Source of the DNA: Dolomedes plantarius
Taxonomy: Eukaryota; Arthropoda; Arachnida; Araneae; Dolomedidae
Assembly: GCA_907164885.2 (NCBI GenBank)
Contig: OU015498.1
Coordinates: forward strand, 130,116,651-130,180,650
Direction of reading: 5' to 3'
DNA length: 64,000 nucleotides
Part shown: piece by piece, positions 13,646-28,000 of the stretch
How the letters are laid out: the number at the start of each line of letters is the position of its first letter
Position numbering within the stretch: position 1 is the stretch's first letter
Position numbers and translations under genes: made by a program
Notes under the pieces: generated by a model
The model's database searches: none
What the model saw: the letters and a program-made list of their open reading frames with translations, nothing else
Told to the model about the DNA's origin: nothing

Positions 13646-14331
13646 CAGTCATACCTCAGTACTTGGTACAGTCATACCTCAGTAACATTTGATTGGTACT
13701 CATCACGCATGCTAGAACATATACGAGACAAGAAGGCACCCTCCACATTCTGTCTCTCTGGATGAAAAGAAAGACCAAAATAGATTGAATTACAAAATTT
13801 GTTCAAAAGTATCACCTTGACAAAGCTCTAACAAGTCAAAATGTGGAATTGTTTAATGATAAAATAATGTCTCACTTTAGAAAGATTTTTAAACGTAGGC
13901 AGAAGCAAGTTTCTCTTGATAAGTTTGTAGGGTATTAAAAGACAGAAAAGAGAAAGAATCCCTGTGAAAGTGCATGGTGTTTTATTGGAAGGAGACTTCC
14001 CTTACGAGCAATAACCCCTCTCCTCCTCTACTTCACCACTATCCCACTATGCCATACACTCCTTTCAGTACAGGTTGAATGAAGATAAATTTTATTTTAT
14101 TTTATCTAATTTTTGTTTCAATTTACATCTGTCTAGTTTAAAGATTTTATATAAAAATACAACCCTACCAATTTATAAATTGCCCAGTAAAATATGAAAT
14201 TTCAGGTTTTCAGAAACAAATTAACTCGATTTACATCACTTCTTATGGGAAAAATCTCTTTGGTACTTGTCGTTTTCTGTACTCGCCATGCCTTCTGTAA
14301 CCAATTAACAATAAGTACCGAGATACCACTG
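13646..14331. mobile_element. pogo/Tigger-like element remnant, TA-flanked
   Basis: The ends are imperfect inverted repeats (left CAGTCATACCTCAGTACTT; right, reversed, CAGTGGTATCTCGGTACTT) flanked by TA at 13644-13645 and 14332-14333. Inside on the plus strand, about 13840-13938 reads LFNDKIMSHFRKIFKRRQKQ, then VSLDKFV and a stop, which resembles the C-terminal tail of Tigger-type transposases. The first 24 or so bases of the left end are duplicated in tandem (13645-13690). The 686-bp length implies internal deletion. Confidence 0.6.
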
Positions 14332-14333
14332 TA

Positions 14334-16968
14334 AATCATAATTAATATCACCATCAATTAAATTCTGGTCACCTTCATACATTTAATATGACAAAATTCA
14401 AATACCTCTTTTTATAAAATTAATTTACCTTCAATATCAGTCACCAATAACTTTCAAAAATCGGGGAATGACATGTCATTTTCAGTTAATGTTCTGAAAT
14501 ATTAGAAATATTAGAAAATAATAATAATAATAAATAAAATAAGCTGATGAAACTATGATTTGGCATGAATAAATTCTAAGTTTAGAATTTTCAAATTTGC
14601 AATTCTCTGGATTCCCAAAAAGTAAATTCTGAGAAAATATAAATTTTCATCATCCATTTTGCAGAAGAATTTTCTTACAAAATCATTAAAATTCAGAGGA
14701 TTCAGACATTAAGATCTTCTATTATGTTACTACAGCTTATGCGTCCATAAGATAGTATTATACAAGTTATCTGTCAAAATTATTTGAACTGATTTTATTT
14801 GAATTTTCCTTTAAAAAAATTAATATTTTTCATTCATATATATTTAGGTTAAGATATAAAAAAATGTAAGCTCAAAGTATAACAAAAAATAAACACCCAA
14901 AATTCTAAATTACACTGATGTGACTTAATTAACATGAGAAAATTCAAGAAATTTTTTTGTTAAGTATAAAAATATAAGCAGCTGTTATACATATAAAGGC
15001 ATATTTTACATACATGATGCAAGCGTAAGTATCACATAATATGGTAGAATATTGTGCAAGAGTCCTATCACTGGTAATATTAAAAAACAGGAATTCTTGG
15101 ATAAACGGGGAAAAGTACATTGAAAGCATACCTTAGAATATAAAATCTTAAATGAAGAGATATATATAAGATATTAAACAGTTTCAAGAGTTTTATATGA
15201 AGAATTTAATTTCTCTTGGAAGTTTTAACTTGAATGAAAGGAAGTTTAAAACAAGAGTTATACATATGGCACTTAATACTTGAATAATATGCTTAACAAA
15301 GGCATTTATAATCATAAAAAATGGTTGTTTCACATCAAAATTTAAAAGGAAACTGGATTTTGATTTATAGTATAATCTCAAGAATAAAATATAACATTTA
15401 TATAGTATAAATTTTATCTATTGGGGAAACTGAACGACTATATAAGTATTATTCAGTACATAGCATGGCATGAAAACAAATATTTATCACAAGTAATCTT
15501 TTTATAGTGAAAAAAAAATGACTAAATTTTAGTTACTTCTACAGAATAACTGACACTTTATAAACATGTCATTTAAATATTAAATGCTACTTACCAAAAA
15601 AATCTCAAAATATCAATAAAAATAATATATTTTTTTCTTAAATTGTTTTAAAGTTTTTAAATTACTCTGCATTATACAGACATTTGACAAATTTGTAACT
15701 AATATGTTACAATAAAATTTTTAACTAACAAAATAATATAAAACAAACAACTAAAAATATAAAATGCAAACAGAACAGTAAAATAAGGGCAATGTCCATC
15801 CTTGCTGCATTCATTGCAAACAGCTTTAGTAAATATCTTTTGGCAATGACGAAGTATACACGAGGAAAATTTCTGTACAAGAGAGACAAATAACACCATT
15901 TATAAAATATATCGGAGCAATTACTTCACTGAGCTGATCAAACTTGATACAGTATATTTTTGATTTGAATGTAGAGTAATATGATACAAACAATTACTGC
16001 TGTTTTAGTAATTAAAAATTTCATGTTATTTTCAAAATAATAAAAACAAGTAAAAATCAAAATACAAGAAATATTAAACCATTTATCAAGTGGCTTTTGG
16101 AATAATCTAGACTTTAAACCAACAAGAAAAAAAAAGTCAATAAGTTCTTGATTTTGATACCTGCTATATGTACAATATTAATTATGACAAAGCTGTTAAA
16201 ATTCAAACATTTCAAAGAAAATTTTAAAAATTTAATTTAAGGCAAAAATATTTCTCAGCTTGAAACATTTAAAACTATTAATAGGAATCCAATTGCTGTA
16301 ACATTTTTAAGCATTATACATACTAATCAAGGCAAATGATAAGGAATATGGTTCATACTTTTTAATAATCATCTGGAGAAATAGTTAGTTAAATAGTACA
16401 ATAATCTAACAAAAAAAAAAATTTTTTTAAATACAGCCCATACACATTTATCATGAGCTCCACTGTTCTAGAAAATTCAATTACCATGTTTTGTACACGA
16501 GATCAACAAGAAATGCAATTTTAACTCCATAATGGATCCATCGTAAAATTTCAAGACTTTATTTTTATAACAGTAATTTATAACTGAGTGGTCAGTGAGT
16601 ATAGGCTGTCATTTTCTTTAATGCTCTAAAAAAAATCAAGCAATTGCATCTGAATAAACATTTTGATGTAAAGAAAAAAGGTTTAATTTTTAATTTAATT
16701 TATAACTTTCAAATTTTTTATTTATTTGTTTATTTTTTTTATTTTTTACAATCTTAGAAATACGTCACCTTTATGAGTAATCCTCTCTCAGTACTCAACA
16801 AGGGATGTTATCATGAATATTGTACAAGTTATTCTGAATTAGAATAAATATAATTATCAATACATTACTGATAAAATTTTAAAAAGATTTACTTTAAAGA
16901 TCATAACTTTAATAGAGCAACAGTTTGAAGAGAAGTAATTAAATTAAAACAATTAAATTAAAAACCTC

Positions 16969-17009
<41 letters not shown>

Positions 17010-18611
17010 TTACTGATTAGAAATATTTGCCATAGCTAATAACATACAATGAAGGGATTAAGTGCAACAAAGGTAACTGATAATCAAATGCTTCTACGAA
17101 AACAAATAATAGTCAGTAACAAAAATTAAGTTGTTACCTACTGGACAAAATATAAAATGATTACTCTACTTCCTTTCTTTACACACAATTTACAATAGGT
17201 AATTAAAAGTTCAAATGTAAAGTTTTTAAAACTCTAACATCATTAAATTACATATTTTTACAAGTATACTCCTCACTTTCATAAAAAATCACAGTCATGG
17301 TAATAAAACAAGTTCAATATTCTAACAATTGAACAACTTTCAAAAGAGATTCATGATTCCTCATTAGAGATTTCAAAAACTTTAAAATCTCACTCATGAA
17401 CGAAAAATAAAATGAATAAATACAATGAAAATAGCCACAAACTATTTGCATATGAGGACGTAAATTTTAAGGACAACATGTCTAGTTTAAAATTATAAAT
17501 GAAGTAAACACAAATTCACACAGAATTAAAACAAACAAGGATGAAACATAGATTTTAGAGTTTCTCAACTTTGTTCAATACATGACAATGTAAATGTTAG
17601 CTAAAAGCAGTTGCCTTTTTTGAAAAAGCATTGCTGAGAAGAAAAGCAATCGATGACATGAAGATGCAGTAATCCCTCAACCACCACAGATGCTTGATTG
17701 AAAACAAACAAATACACCTAATCCTTTTTTTACACCAAGGATGTGTTCCCGACTGCGTCGTGTAAAAAAAGACATAGGGTATATGGTAAAATGATCGATA
17801 TGTTCAACAATTAGTTTTTGTTTATAAAATACATATAAATAATTATAAATAATTGAAAAGTTAAACAAAATTATTTATTAATTTCAATATTTGTGCAAAT
17901 TGTATGCACTAAACATTAAGAAAATTATATTCTTAACAATCTTAAAAAAACATACAAAAATTGCAGTCTTTTGAAATTCAAATGAATCGAAGCTTTATTT
18001 TAAAGTTTAAAAAAAATCACAAATTCAGGAACAAATTTTTTTTAAAAATACAATTAGATGCTTTAGTATTCAGATTTGCTTTCTAGAACTAATCACATCC
18101 TATTGTGTTGTACTGGTGCAGAATCGCTTTTGGCTGATGAAATTGGTGCAGTAGCTACATAAGTTTTAGCATTTTCAGGCAAAACTCCTGATAGCAGGTT
18201 GGATACTTTTAGTCATATATTCTGCAATAGCTCATTGTGAACCTGTCTTGGATAGCTCTTTGTAAATTTCTGTGTAGCATACCATACAAGATTTCAGATC
18301 TCGTTGAAAATTTTTTATAAAAGCAAATATATTGACATTTTTCATCATATAAAGAAAAACAACAGATAATGTAAAAACAGGATTAGAATATTTTTTCGGC
18401 TGTTTTATTTCAAAATTGTGTAAAAAAGGATTAGGTGTCCTAAAAAAAAAATAATAATAATAACCTACGAAAAACTTGGAATATGACTAAAATATTAAAT
18501 ACATTTAGTAAAAAAAATTGCATAAATATTAATGATTCATTACAGCATTAGAATAATCTCAAAACGCAAAAGATTTGTATCTACTTTGCTATAGTTTTTT
18601 TAAACCCAACT
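14334..18611. other. AT-rich DNA downstream of the DEK-like gene
   Basis: No exon or complete transposon was recognised. An (AT)n tract lies at about 16973-17006. A 21-base segment near 17714-17735 recurs inverted at 18418-18438, perhaps part of another Tigger-like remnant starting near 17672 (CAGTAATCCCTC). Confidence 0.5.
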
Positions 18612-18617
18612 TTTATT
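18612..18617 (-). terminator. Candidate polyadenylation signal of the DEK-like gene
   Basis: Read on the minus strand this is AATAAA, the first one downstream of the TAA at 19010-19012, giving a 3' UTR of roughly 400 bases. In DNA this AT-rich such hexamers arise by chance. Confidence 0.35.
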
Positions 18618-18817
18618 CAAAAGAATTCAAAATTAACTTATTCAGTTCTTAAGTTCATTTTTCAGTCTGTGTTAAGCAAAAAGTATTATCTTAAAACTTT
18701 AAAATAAGTTGGAAGGAAAGGCTACCACAGCCTTTATGAGTTACCAGAATGCTGTAATTCATCAAGCATTTATATGCAAATCCACAGAGAAAACACACAC
18801 ACATAGATGACTGATGT

Positions 18818-18822
<5 letters not shown>

Positions 18823-18892
<70 letters not shown>
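18823..18892. repeat. (TA)n microsatellite
   Basis: About 70 bases of uninterrupted alternating TA, placed in the likely 3' UTR of the DEK-like gene. Confidence 0.95.
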
Positions 18893-18897
<5 letters not shown>

Positions 18898-19009
18898 CTT
18901 CAAAAGAACCAAAACTGTAGTCGCAGAAGGATTAGAGCTTTGAGAAACCACATTTATCAAGATCCATCTAAAATGATGAGCTCTGATAATCATTAAAATA
19001 TCCTAACAC

Positions 19010-19069
19010 TTATATGTTTATGACAGTTGTAGACACTGAACAACTCTGATCATCCATTTGGGAAAGAAT
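19010..19069 (-). CDS. DEK-like gene, terminal exon 18
   Basis: 60 coding bases including the stop, encoding [19 protein letters not shown] and TAA. Acceptor CTTTTCAG after a pyrimidine run. It closes the frame in phase directly after DEK_C. Confidence 0.85.
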   Translation of the reverse strand: MLSQMDDQSCSVSTTVINI

Positions 19070-22000
19070 CTGAAAAGAAAAAAAAAGTCTCAGTATAACA
19101 ATATTTTCACTTTATATAATTGTATTTATATTAGTATTAAATTAGAAAAAAATTAAACTTACCAGTCTAACATTGGATTTTATAAATTCTTTGCGATAAT
19201 TTAAATCATAATTAGGATATGCTTCAAACACCTGAAATAAAGGCAAAAAGGAAAAAGGTTTTATAAACCAATTAGCTGAATTACCGTGCTTTGCTACGGA
19301 GTACATGCAAATTAAATACAACAGTCAATGTATGCAATTAATGCCCCCCCCCCCAAAAAAAAAAATATATATATATATATTCATAAAAAAATCATAATGG
19401 ATATTTTTATAGACAAAATAATGTGGAAGAAAACATTCAAATTAAGTACAACGGTCAATGTATATAATTAATTTGTATGTTTAATATCCATAAAACATAC
19501 TAATTTGAATTAAATTCTTAAAAAACTTCCATCTTAATTAGTCTAGTGGTTAAATTTTATCTTTTACGGTATTATAATTTTTTTTTGTTCATTTATTTCG
19601 TTGTTATGCATGTGACACAAAACTAATTTGAAGTATCACAAAAAGAAAAGAAACCACATGATCAGCATTTAAAAAATTAAATTCTAAAAATTAATCTATA
19701 AAAATTTATCAAAAATCAGAAAATGGAGGTAAATATTCGAAAAATATTTCATTTTAAAGGAATTTTTATGATCTTGATATAAATTTCATAACCCTCAAAT
19801 TATTATTTTAAATGCAAACTTTAAAGAATGTTACAAAAACAGCTTAAAAATTTTAAAAAATATTTCTTAGTGCACTCCTACTCTACAAGAAGAATCGCCA
19901 TGCAAAATTTTAGCCCTTTAGGTCCAGTGGTTTGATCTGCATGTTATTTGTCAGTCAGCTACGGAACTGTTTAATATATATAGATTGTGCTCAAATAATT
20001 ACTGTAAGCAGATGTTGAAACAGTCAAGAAATTGAATTCATACCAGGAAACATAAAATGCTACATAGAAAATTTTATTTGTACCCAGATATTGAGAAATA
20101 ATACCTAGATTTATTTTTTTATAGCTGATGTTTTCATATTAAACTTTATATACATGCAAAAACACACACATAATTGATTAAAAAACGAGGCTGAAATCAA
20201 CAGCAAAAAGATTTGGTCCCCTAATTTAGTATATCTTGTAAAGTACATACAGGTAACCCTCCTATAACACGGTAGATAGGTTCCTAGAAAATGTTGTGTT
20301 GTGTGAAACCGTGTTATATGAGACCCAGAGGCAGTTAAAAAAAGGGGGGGTTACGTCCTGAAAACTTATTAAAAACAAACATTTTTTTTTAAATTTCATA
20401 TAAGCAACTGAATTTTTATTAAAAATATAAATGTATGTATAACACAAAACGAAAGGAAACAAAAAAATATTATTTTCATTTAATACGACCTTAATTAAAT
20501 AAATTTCTTCCTCATCACTGCTCAGTACAATCAAACAAGAACGTTTTTTCGATTGAACGATATCACCTTCACTTTCAGAACCTTTTTCTTCATTTAGATT
20601 TTTTGCACCTTCTATCCTCTTTAAAAAATCTGTAATTTTGGTTTATTTGCTGGTTCTTACAAGGTCATTATAGATTCACGGTATGGAGATGGACAATTTT
20701 GCAGCTCCCTTTTGAATTTTCGGCTTCTTTCAGCAGAAGGGTCTGCATTCAGGAAAAATGATTCAAGATTTTCAGCTAAGCTTGGCCCTCTTGTAATTTT
20801 ATAGAGTTATAAATGAATAAATTATAATTTGTTTATACATTTTCATGTAAAGCCAGTATAGTTCATTATTCCTTCCCGTCATTATTAAGGTAATTTAGTT
20901 TTTAAATGTATTAAACAAAAATCATGTTATCTAGTGCTATAGAAGTACAGTGTTCTACAAAAGTTTTCTCAAATTTTTAATCGTGTTAGAGTGAAACCGT
21001 GTTACAGGTTCCAGTGTTATACGAGGGTTCCCGCAATTTATCTTATTGTGTTAGAGCGAAACTGTGTTGTAAGATGCCGCACTGTAGGAGGGGTACCTGT
21101 ACTACATAAACAGTTAATGTGAGTTATAGCATTTATAGGCAAAATACTTTGTGGTGAAGTAATATTTTCTGATCTAAGAATCCATATCTCAAATTTTTTG
21201 CAAAACACTTCTTACTTAAAAAGTATTTTAAACACATGTAGCGATTATAGCAACTAATAGCAAACTTAAAACATGTGAACTCTGGAAGAACTTATAATAT
21301 TTAGATAATGGGCATAATACAATGATGCTGTTATGAATAATGCATTAGAAGTCTTAAGAATCTGGAAGTTTAACAAAAATTGGAGATAAAAATGAAATTC
21401 TTTGAAAAATAAAATTTATAATTCATATACAGAATATATTATAGTGTTTCAAAATGAATTCAAATACCACTGAAACAATTCATCAAACTGTAGAAAAATA
21501 TTTTACAAGTTTCAGAAATCAAATATGTAATAACAAGTAACTAATTTCATAATCCTACTGTGTTTGTAGTAAAAACTAAACCAACAACTGCACAAAGTTT
21601 CACAAACCTTTCTCATCACATGTTTGATTGTTATGTTACCTAACTTAGATTCTTTTAAGATTGTAAAAAATATTTTAAAAGCCACAAGTTTCTGATACCA
21701 GAAACTTAGTAAAAAGTAACTAATTTCATAATACTACTAAGTTCCTGATAAAAACTAAATCAAAAAATGCACAAACTTTCACAAACCTTTCTTATCACAT
21801 GTTTCATTGTTATGTCTTCTAATTTAGATTCTTTTATAATTTTTGAAACAAGAGCTCTCAACTGGTCATCCTGAAAGTAAATAAAGTGTGATTATCATTT
21901 AAAATATTTTAATTTTAAACTTGAAAGAAATATGATGCAAAATCAATTCTCACATTAGGATGTCCAATCATCTTTGACAGAGGTTGATCATCTTCGTCAT

Positions 22001-25000
22001 CACTACCAAAGTACTGGACACGAGGAGCTACTGTTGCAACTGAAATAGAATGACACCATGCAATTTTTTTAAACTGTAAGAGACATTTTATAACCTTTGC
22101 TGAAATATATGCCAGAAACAAAATACAACAGTTTTAGGTGTAAGAAACATTGGTCTTAAGGTTTTGTAAAGAGTTACAAAAATCAAATCAACAATGTTTA
22201 AAACATCAAAACCATTAAAGTTACCTAAAGCAAAGATCAAAGACTGTTATTCTATAAATATATTCACATTGTAAAGATTAACATTTTTAATCTTTACAGT
22301 TCAATTCAAATTATACGCTTCATATTTTAGAGGATGAAACACTCAGAAGTAAATTAATTTTTATACACACACAGAAAATAAAAATGGTGAATGAAGTCTT
22401 GATGAAACATTTACAAGTGATACAAACAACATACAACTGATTCTCTAAAGAAAACAAAGATTTCTACTATGAAGAGGTCCTACGACTGTTAAACCATAAA
22501 AAAAAAAAAATTATCTTTTGAAAACAAAAAAAATATGAAAAATTAACCTTTTCTGAGTATTTTAAGACAATCCACTTGAAAAAATTTCCATAATTATGGA
22601 AGTTATGAATAAAAATGTGTCAGATGTTTACTGTAAACAGATTTAAAGGGCAATACTTCAACATGATTAATCTCAAAATGTTTTTTTTTCACATAATGCA
22701 CTTGTTATCTCTAGAACTATTTCATATTTTTGCATGAAATTTTCGCAGACGGTACATATTATCACTTGCTTGAAACTGAACCAAAATTTGTTTACAGAAT
22801 GCCTTTTTCATGCATAGATAAAATTTAATTTATTAAGAAAAAAATGCACTATTTTCAGTTGCATGGTAAAAATAGAAATATACCTTAAATATATACAAAT
22901 TTAGGTTCAAATTAAACTTTAGTTTCTGCAGTATGTGTTAAAAGCTGAAATTTTGACTTAAACTCAATTTTTTTTTTGGAGTATTTATGTACGTTAGCTT
23001 TGATATCACTTTTGTCCAAAACAAACTGCTTATTATTTATGACTATCTAACACAGGAGTTTCCAACTTACAAGTGTCCAAGGGCCACAATCGAAAACACC
23101 TGTCTAGTGGCGGGCCGTAATTTAATCAGGACCATACCCAGGACTTTTTCCCTTGAGGGGGGGGGGGGGGCGATTTGGAGGATATATGTATAGTATGTGC
23201 TATGAAATTTTTAAAAATTCGAGGATGAACCTCCAACAATGACCTTGATTATAACTGGCCAACTTTCATTAAATTAGACAGACACAAACAAAAAAGCCAA
23301 ATAAGAAATGGGTATTTTAACATCATTAATTGCATATTTAAAAACTTCCATACTAAAATGATTTTAATTTTGTATCAAGTGTACAGACATTTACATAAAT
23401 CTTAAAAATTTTCAAAAAGAGAAAAAAATTTACATAAAAGTACGCAAAATGTTCAGTGAGAGAATTGAGGTATGTCTGCTGCAGCCACCAAAGCATGTAT
23501 GTCCACCTCAAGCTCTGTTGTTGAGAGTCTCAGGAGATGGAGTAGAGAAGAATCTGTTAGGCGGCTTCTATTGTTGTTCTTAATAAATATCAACACAGAA
23601 AATACACTTTCACATAGGTACGTACTCCCGAACATTGATGTAATTTTATGCCCAAAATCTCACAGATTTGGAAATCTTTCTTTTGTTAATAATTTAAAGA
23701 AATCTGCTCCCCTTTCTTCCCTCGTTTGAAAAAATGTATCCACTTGTAGGTCGCATAGTTCAAGTTGAAGATGAGTTGGTTGATCTTCAATCTTTGCTGG
23801 AATAGGATTACTAAATAGCAGCATGCTATTTTTCAACGACTCAAAATCTTTAAATCTACTGTCAAACTCCTCTATGATTTCTAGGACATTTGCAGTAAAT
23901 TCAGAGAAATCAAGTGTCTCATCATCTTCAATTTCTTCGTTTTTCTTTGCAATTCTTCAATCAAATCGTTGCAAACCTTCAATCAAATCATTTTTCTTTA
24001 AGGTAACTTTGAAAATTTTTAATTTATTTCGAAACCCATTTACAGAGCCCATCAAATCTGATATCAGCTTGTTTCTTCCCTGGAGATTTCGATTCAGTTC
24101 ATTATGATGAGTGGTGATGTCGTTGAGGAAAGCCAATTCTTTTAAGAAATCTACACTTTGGAGCTCTTCTTCCAGTTGTGTAGTGTCTGTTGAAACCAAC
24201 TTGTTAAGGAATTCTGGTATGTGTTTTCTTATGCCAAAGAATCTCTCGAGACACTTTCCAGCACTCAACCATCTTACATGATTGTAGAGCAGAAAATCCC
24301 CATATTCTGCTTCCATTTCCTCCAAAAACTTCTTTATCTGCCTATGTAAAAGTGCACGATTTCCACCTCTTATCATATTGATAACTTTTATCACAAGTTT
24401 GAAAACTTGATTTGGTTTCACTGACTTTCCGCACATAACTAACCCGATGGATAATACAATGGATTGTCGGACAAGTTACTCCATTTTCTCTTAGTAATCC
24501 AACCAGTCCACATTTTCCTCCTACCATTGCTGGTGTACCATCCGTCACAATTGCTGAACATTTATCAAAACCTCCGATTTTGTTAACTGCTTTTTTCATG
24601 GCTTCATAGATGTCCTTTCCTTTCGTGGTTTCAGTCATTGGACATATTTCCAATAATTCTTTCTTCCTTGGTAGCAAAATCTTCTTGAGTTACACATATA
24701 AATATTAACAACTGACTATTTGGTCAGTGCTTTCATTGAAGCAAAGTGAGAAATAGGTATTTTTTTCAACTAAACCAATTAATGATTTTTCTACCTGCTG
24801 TCCCATATCAATAACTCTTCTCTGTAAAATTTGGTTAGAAAGTGGCATTGAATCAAATTTCTCGGCTAATTTAGCATCCCCAAAAGCCTTTGCCATTTCA
24901 ATAGCTTTTTTTTTTTTACTAAATTGCCATCAGTAAATAGTTTCTTTGCTTTAGCAAGCTGAAGAGAAATGGCATCAGAAGCATACAGAGCAGATGATTG

Positions 25001-28000
25001 ACCGTGCGATATTTTGGAAAAAAAACTGTCTCCTGTTTCTCTTTTTTCTTCAGCTCTGAAATCAAGATATTTTGATCTTCTCCTCCATATCTTTGATACT
25101 TTTCTTCATGGATTGAATAATGTCTTTTCATATTGTATTCTTTAGGCACTGATACCACTTGCATGCAAACCAAACATTGGAACTTCCCATTATTATTCGC
25201 AATTAAGTAATTGCTTTCCCAATGATCATTGTAAGCTCTGTTTTCATTTTCAAACTTGTGTTTCTTTAAAATTCCACCCATACTTATAAAATTAATAATT
25301 AGAGAACATACGCACAGTAACGTTTTTAAAGAAAACCCTATCTCATAACACGTGCCGTCTTGGTCACAAAAGAAATACACACCTATCTTTTCTTTTCAGG
25401 AGATGAGACTTGGGAGAACCCCTCACAGGACGAGTTTATTTTACTTGAAGGTTGGAATGCAGCGATATGGGGTAGGCATCCTGGGGCTGCTTTAGTTCAG
25501 CTTAGTATCCTCGAGAAAACCCATACCCCCTAAAACCTTGGAAATGGACATTCGATGCAGAAATGGGTGGTGATCACATAGTCTCTTCTCCTGGTGGGAA
25601 CAATTGAATCAGCAGGGATGAAAGAAAACTGGTTATGGCCCTGGGTTAAAAATAACTCAGTGAATGAGTTCTTGGATGTGTAACAATGGGGAAAGGGAGG
25701 AGGGGGGTATGAAATAAAACATGAGTGGACACCCTACTTTTCACGGAATTCGAGGAAAATCAATCTTTTTTTGTAAATGAACAGCATTTGAAAACAATAT
25801 GGATTTTTACAACATTTTTCGTTAACTAAGAATATCTAAATTGATGCTGCAAATTATTTTCCTAGAAGTCTTCGCGGGCTGCAAAAAAAGGCACCACGGG
25901 CCAGCAGTTAGAAACCCCTGATCTAACACAAATTATTTTTAACTATCAAACAAGAAACAAGTATATATTCATAAATCAAACATTGTTCTATTAACACAAA
26001 AAAAATTATGATTTTAAATTTTATATTTTTCAAGATATAGAATGTCGAAAGTGACACAATTTTTATACTTTTCGACTTAACAGTCGTATGACCCCTGAAA
26101 TGCATCTTAATGCCATACCAGGGGTCTGTCTAGGTTTTTTATCCAGGGTCCTATTTTTGTGAATTTCATCCTTATTTTTGTGAAAAAAATAACTTTACAT
26201 AATTAGCACAAAAAAGGGGGGGGGGGAGGAAATTGTTAATGCAAACTAGCATTGGCTACAAGCAACTGTATGGGCCTGTTGCCTGTTTTTTTAAAAATGT
26301 TGATTATTTCTTCACATTCCATATCAGATAATTTCTCTGGTCCATTTAAAATTATCCTTAAGTGTCTGTCCAGAGTGGTTTGTTTTAGATGAGTTCTCAA
26401 CACCATGCAAACAAGATTCATCCGTGAAAAAAGTCTTTCAACAGAAGCTGTGGAAGAAGGTATAATTGTGGATAGGGACAGTAGCTTCATCATAATTGGC
26501 ATGTTATACAAGTTGTTAGGATCTTTACTTATAATTTTTATTGCTTCTATTGGAGTTATTTTATTTCCAAGCATTTGCTTTGCCTGCTCTTTTTTGTTAT
26601 GCCTCAGAAGGGTTTTTGCTTTATTTCCTTTTTCTATGTCGAAACTTATTTTTGCAAGTTCAATTTCTTTCTCAAATTCTGGAACTTCTTTAATAGCAGC
26701 CACAGCATCAAGAACAGGTTTTGAAACTTTAACTGCACCTTGAAATTCATTTCTCTGTTCTTGGCCATAAAATGCTAACAATGCTGAGAGACACGTTTTG
26801 TCAGGATCATTTCTTGTACTTAAATTCAAATCCAATGAACTAAATAAATCAAAGGCACCCAATACCTCACTGTCAATTTTAAATGCTTTGTCCATTTCTT
26901 TTTTAAAATCTTCTATGAAGCGTTTAACAAAGTTTTTCTTGAACTCATCTATAAATTCAGCAGGATTTAGCTTTTTTTTCTTTTGTCGTGTCTTCATGCT
27001 TAATTCTGTTCGTTCCTTGGCAAAAACTAAAAGATAGTTGCATTTTTTAAAATGCTCACCAGAATGCATATTAGAAATATATTCGTCTGCTTCCTCAAGA
27101 GCAAGAGAAACTTTTATGTTAATCATACTGAACATAATATTAGGACACTGGAGCCATGTACTTAATTTATTGACAATTTTCAAAAAATCTGCTAAAAATA
27201 GAATGCAGAGCAGTATTTCTGTGTCTAACAGTTGTTCCCTAATTCCTTTCATTTCTGGTTCTCTGGTCTTAGCAAATATTGCATCTAATGTTTCTACAAG
27301 GGGTATATATCTCTCAACAATCCTTTCACATGCAAGGCCATGTGAAAGCCACCTAGTGGCAGATACTTTCAGAATTTTTAACACATCTGTAGCATAGACA
27401 TCTTTTTGTATGTCTTTAAATATTTGTTGCTTTGATGGGCTGTAATGAAAGAGTTTCCATAAACTTACAAGCAAAGCATCTACAGCTTGTAGCAAACTAA
27501 ATTTTTTTAAGAGATGCGCAAACACTAAAGCAATTCTATGGTTCCTGCAGTTTATGTATAATGAATGAGGAGCTAGATGTCTCATTCGTCTCTGCACACC
27601 AGAAATTTCTCTACTCATAACATTGGCTCCATCTAATGAAAGAAAAAAACAATCAGTGATGTTAATATTTTTTGCCAGAAAGAACTTTTCGATGGCAGTT
27701 GTTATTGATTCAGCATTTGCTTTGGACAAGTTTATAAGTCCCAGATATTCTTCCTTCATTTCAAGAAGTCCAAGAATTTTATAACGGGCTACTAATCCTA
27801 ACTGCTCCCTCTGGGCTTCGTCTGCTGATTCATCTGCTAGTAATGCAAAGTTACCACATAACTGTAATGAAGTTAGGGTCTTTTCTTCAAGAAATATAGA
27901 AATGGCATCTGTCAAATTTTCTACTGAGACATTGAATAAATATGTGGCATTTTTGCTGCAAGTCTTTAGATACATTTCTAAATCTTTATCACCAAGATCT

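Noticed and set aside
17672..18440. Possible Tigger-like element starting CAGTAATCCCTC
   Set aside because: An internal inverted repeat exists, but no matching right end with TA was found, so it is not listed as an element.
26405..27397. Plus-strand open frames opposite the hAT transposase
   Set aside because: They are shadows of the long minus-strand coding frame and have no domain of their own.
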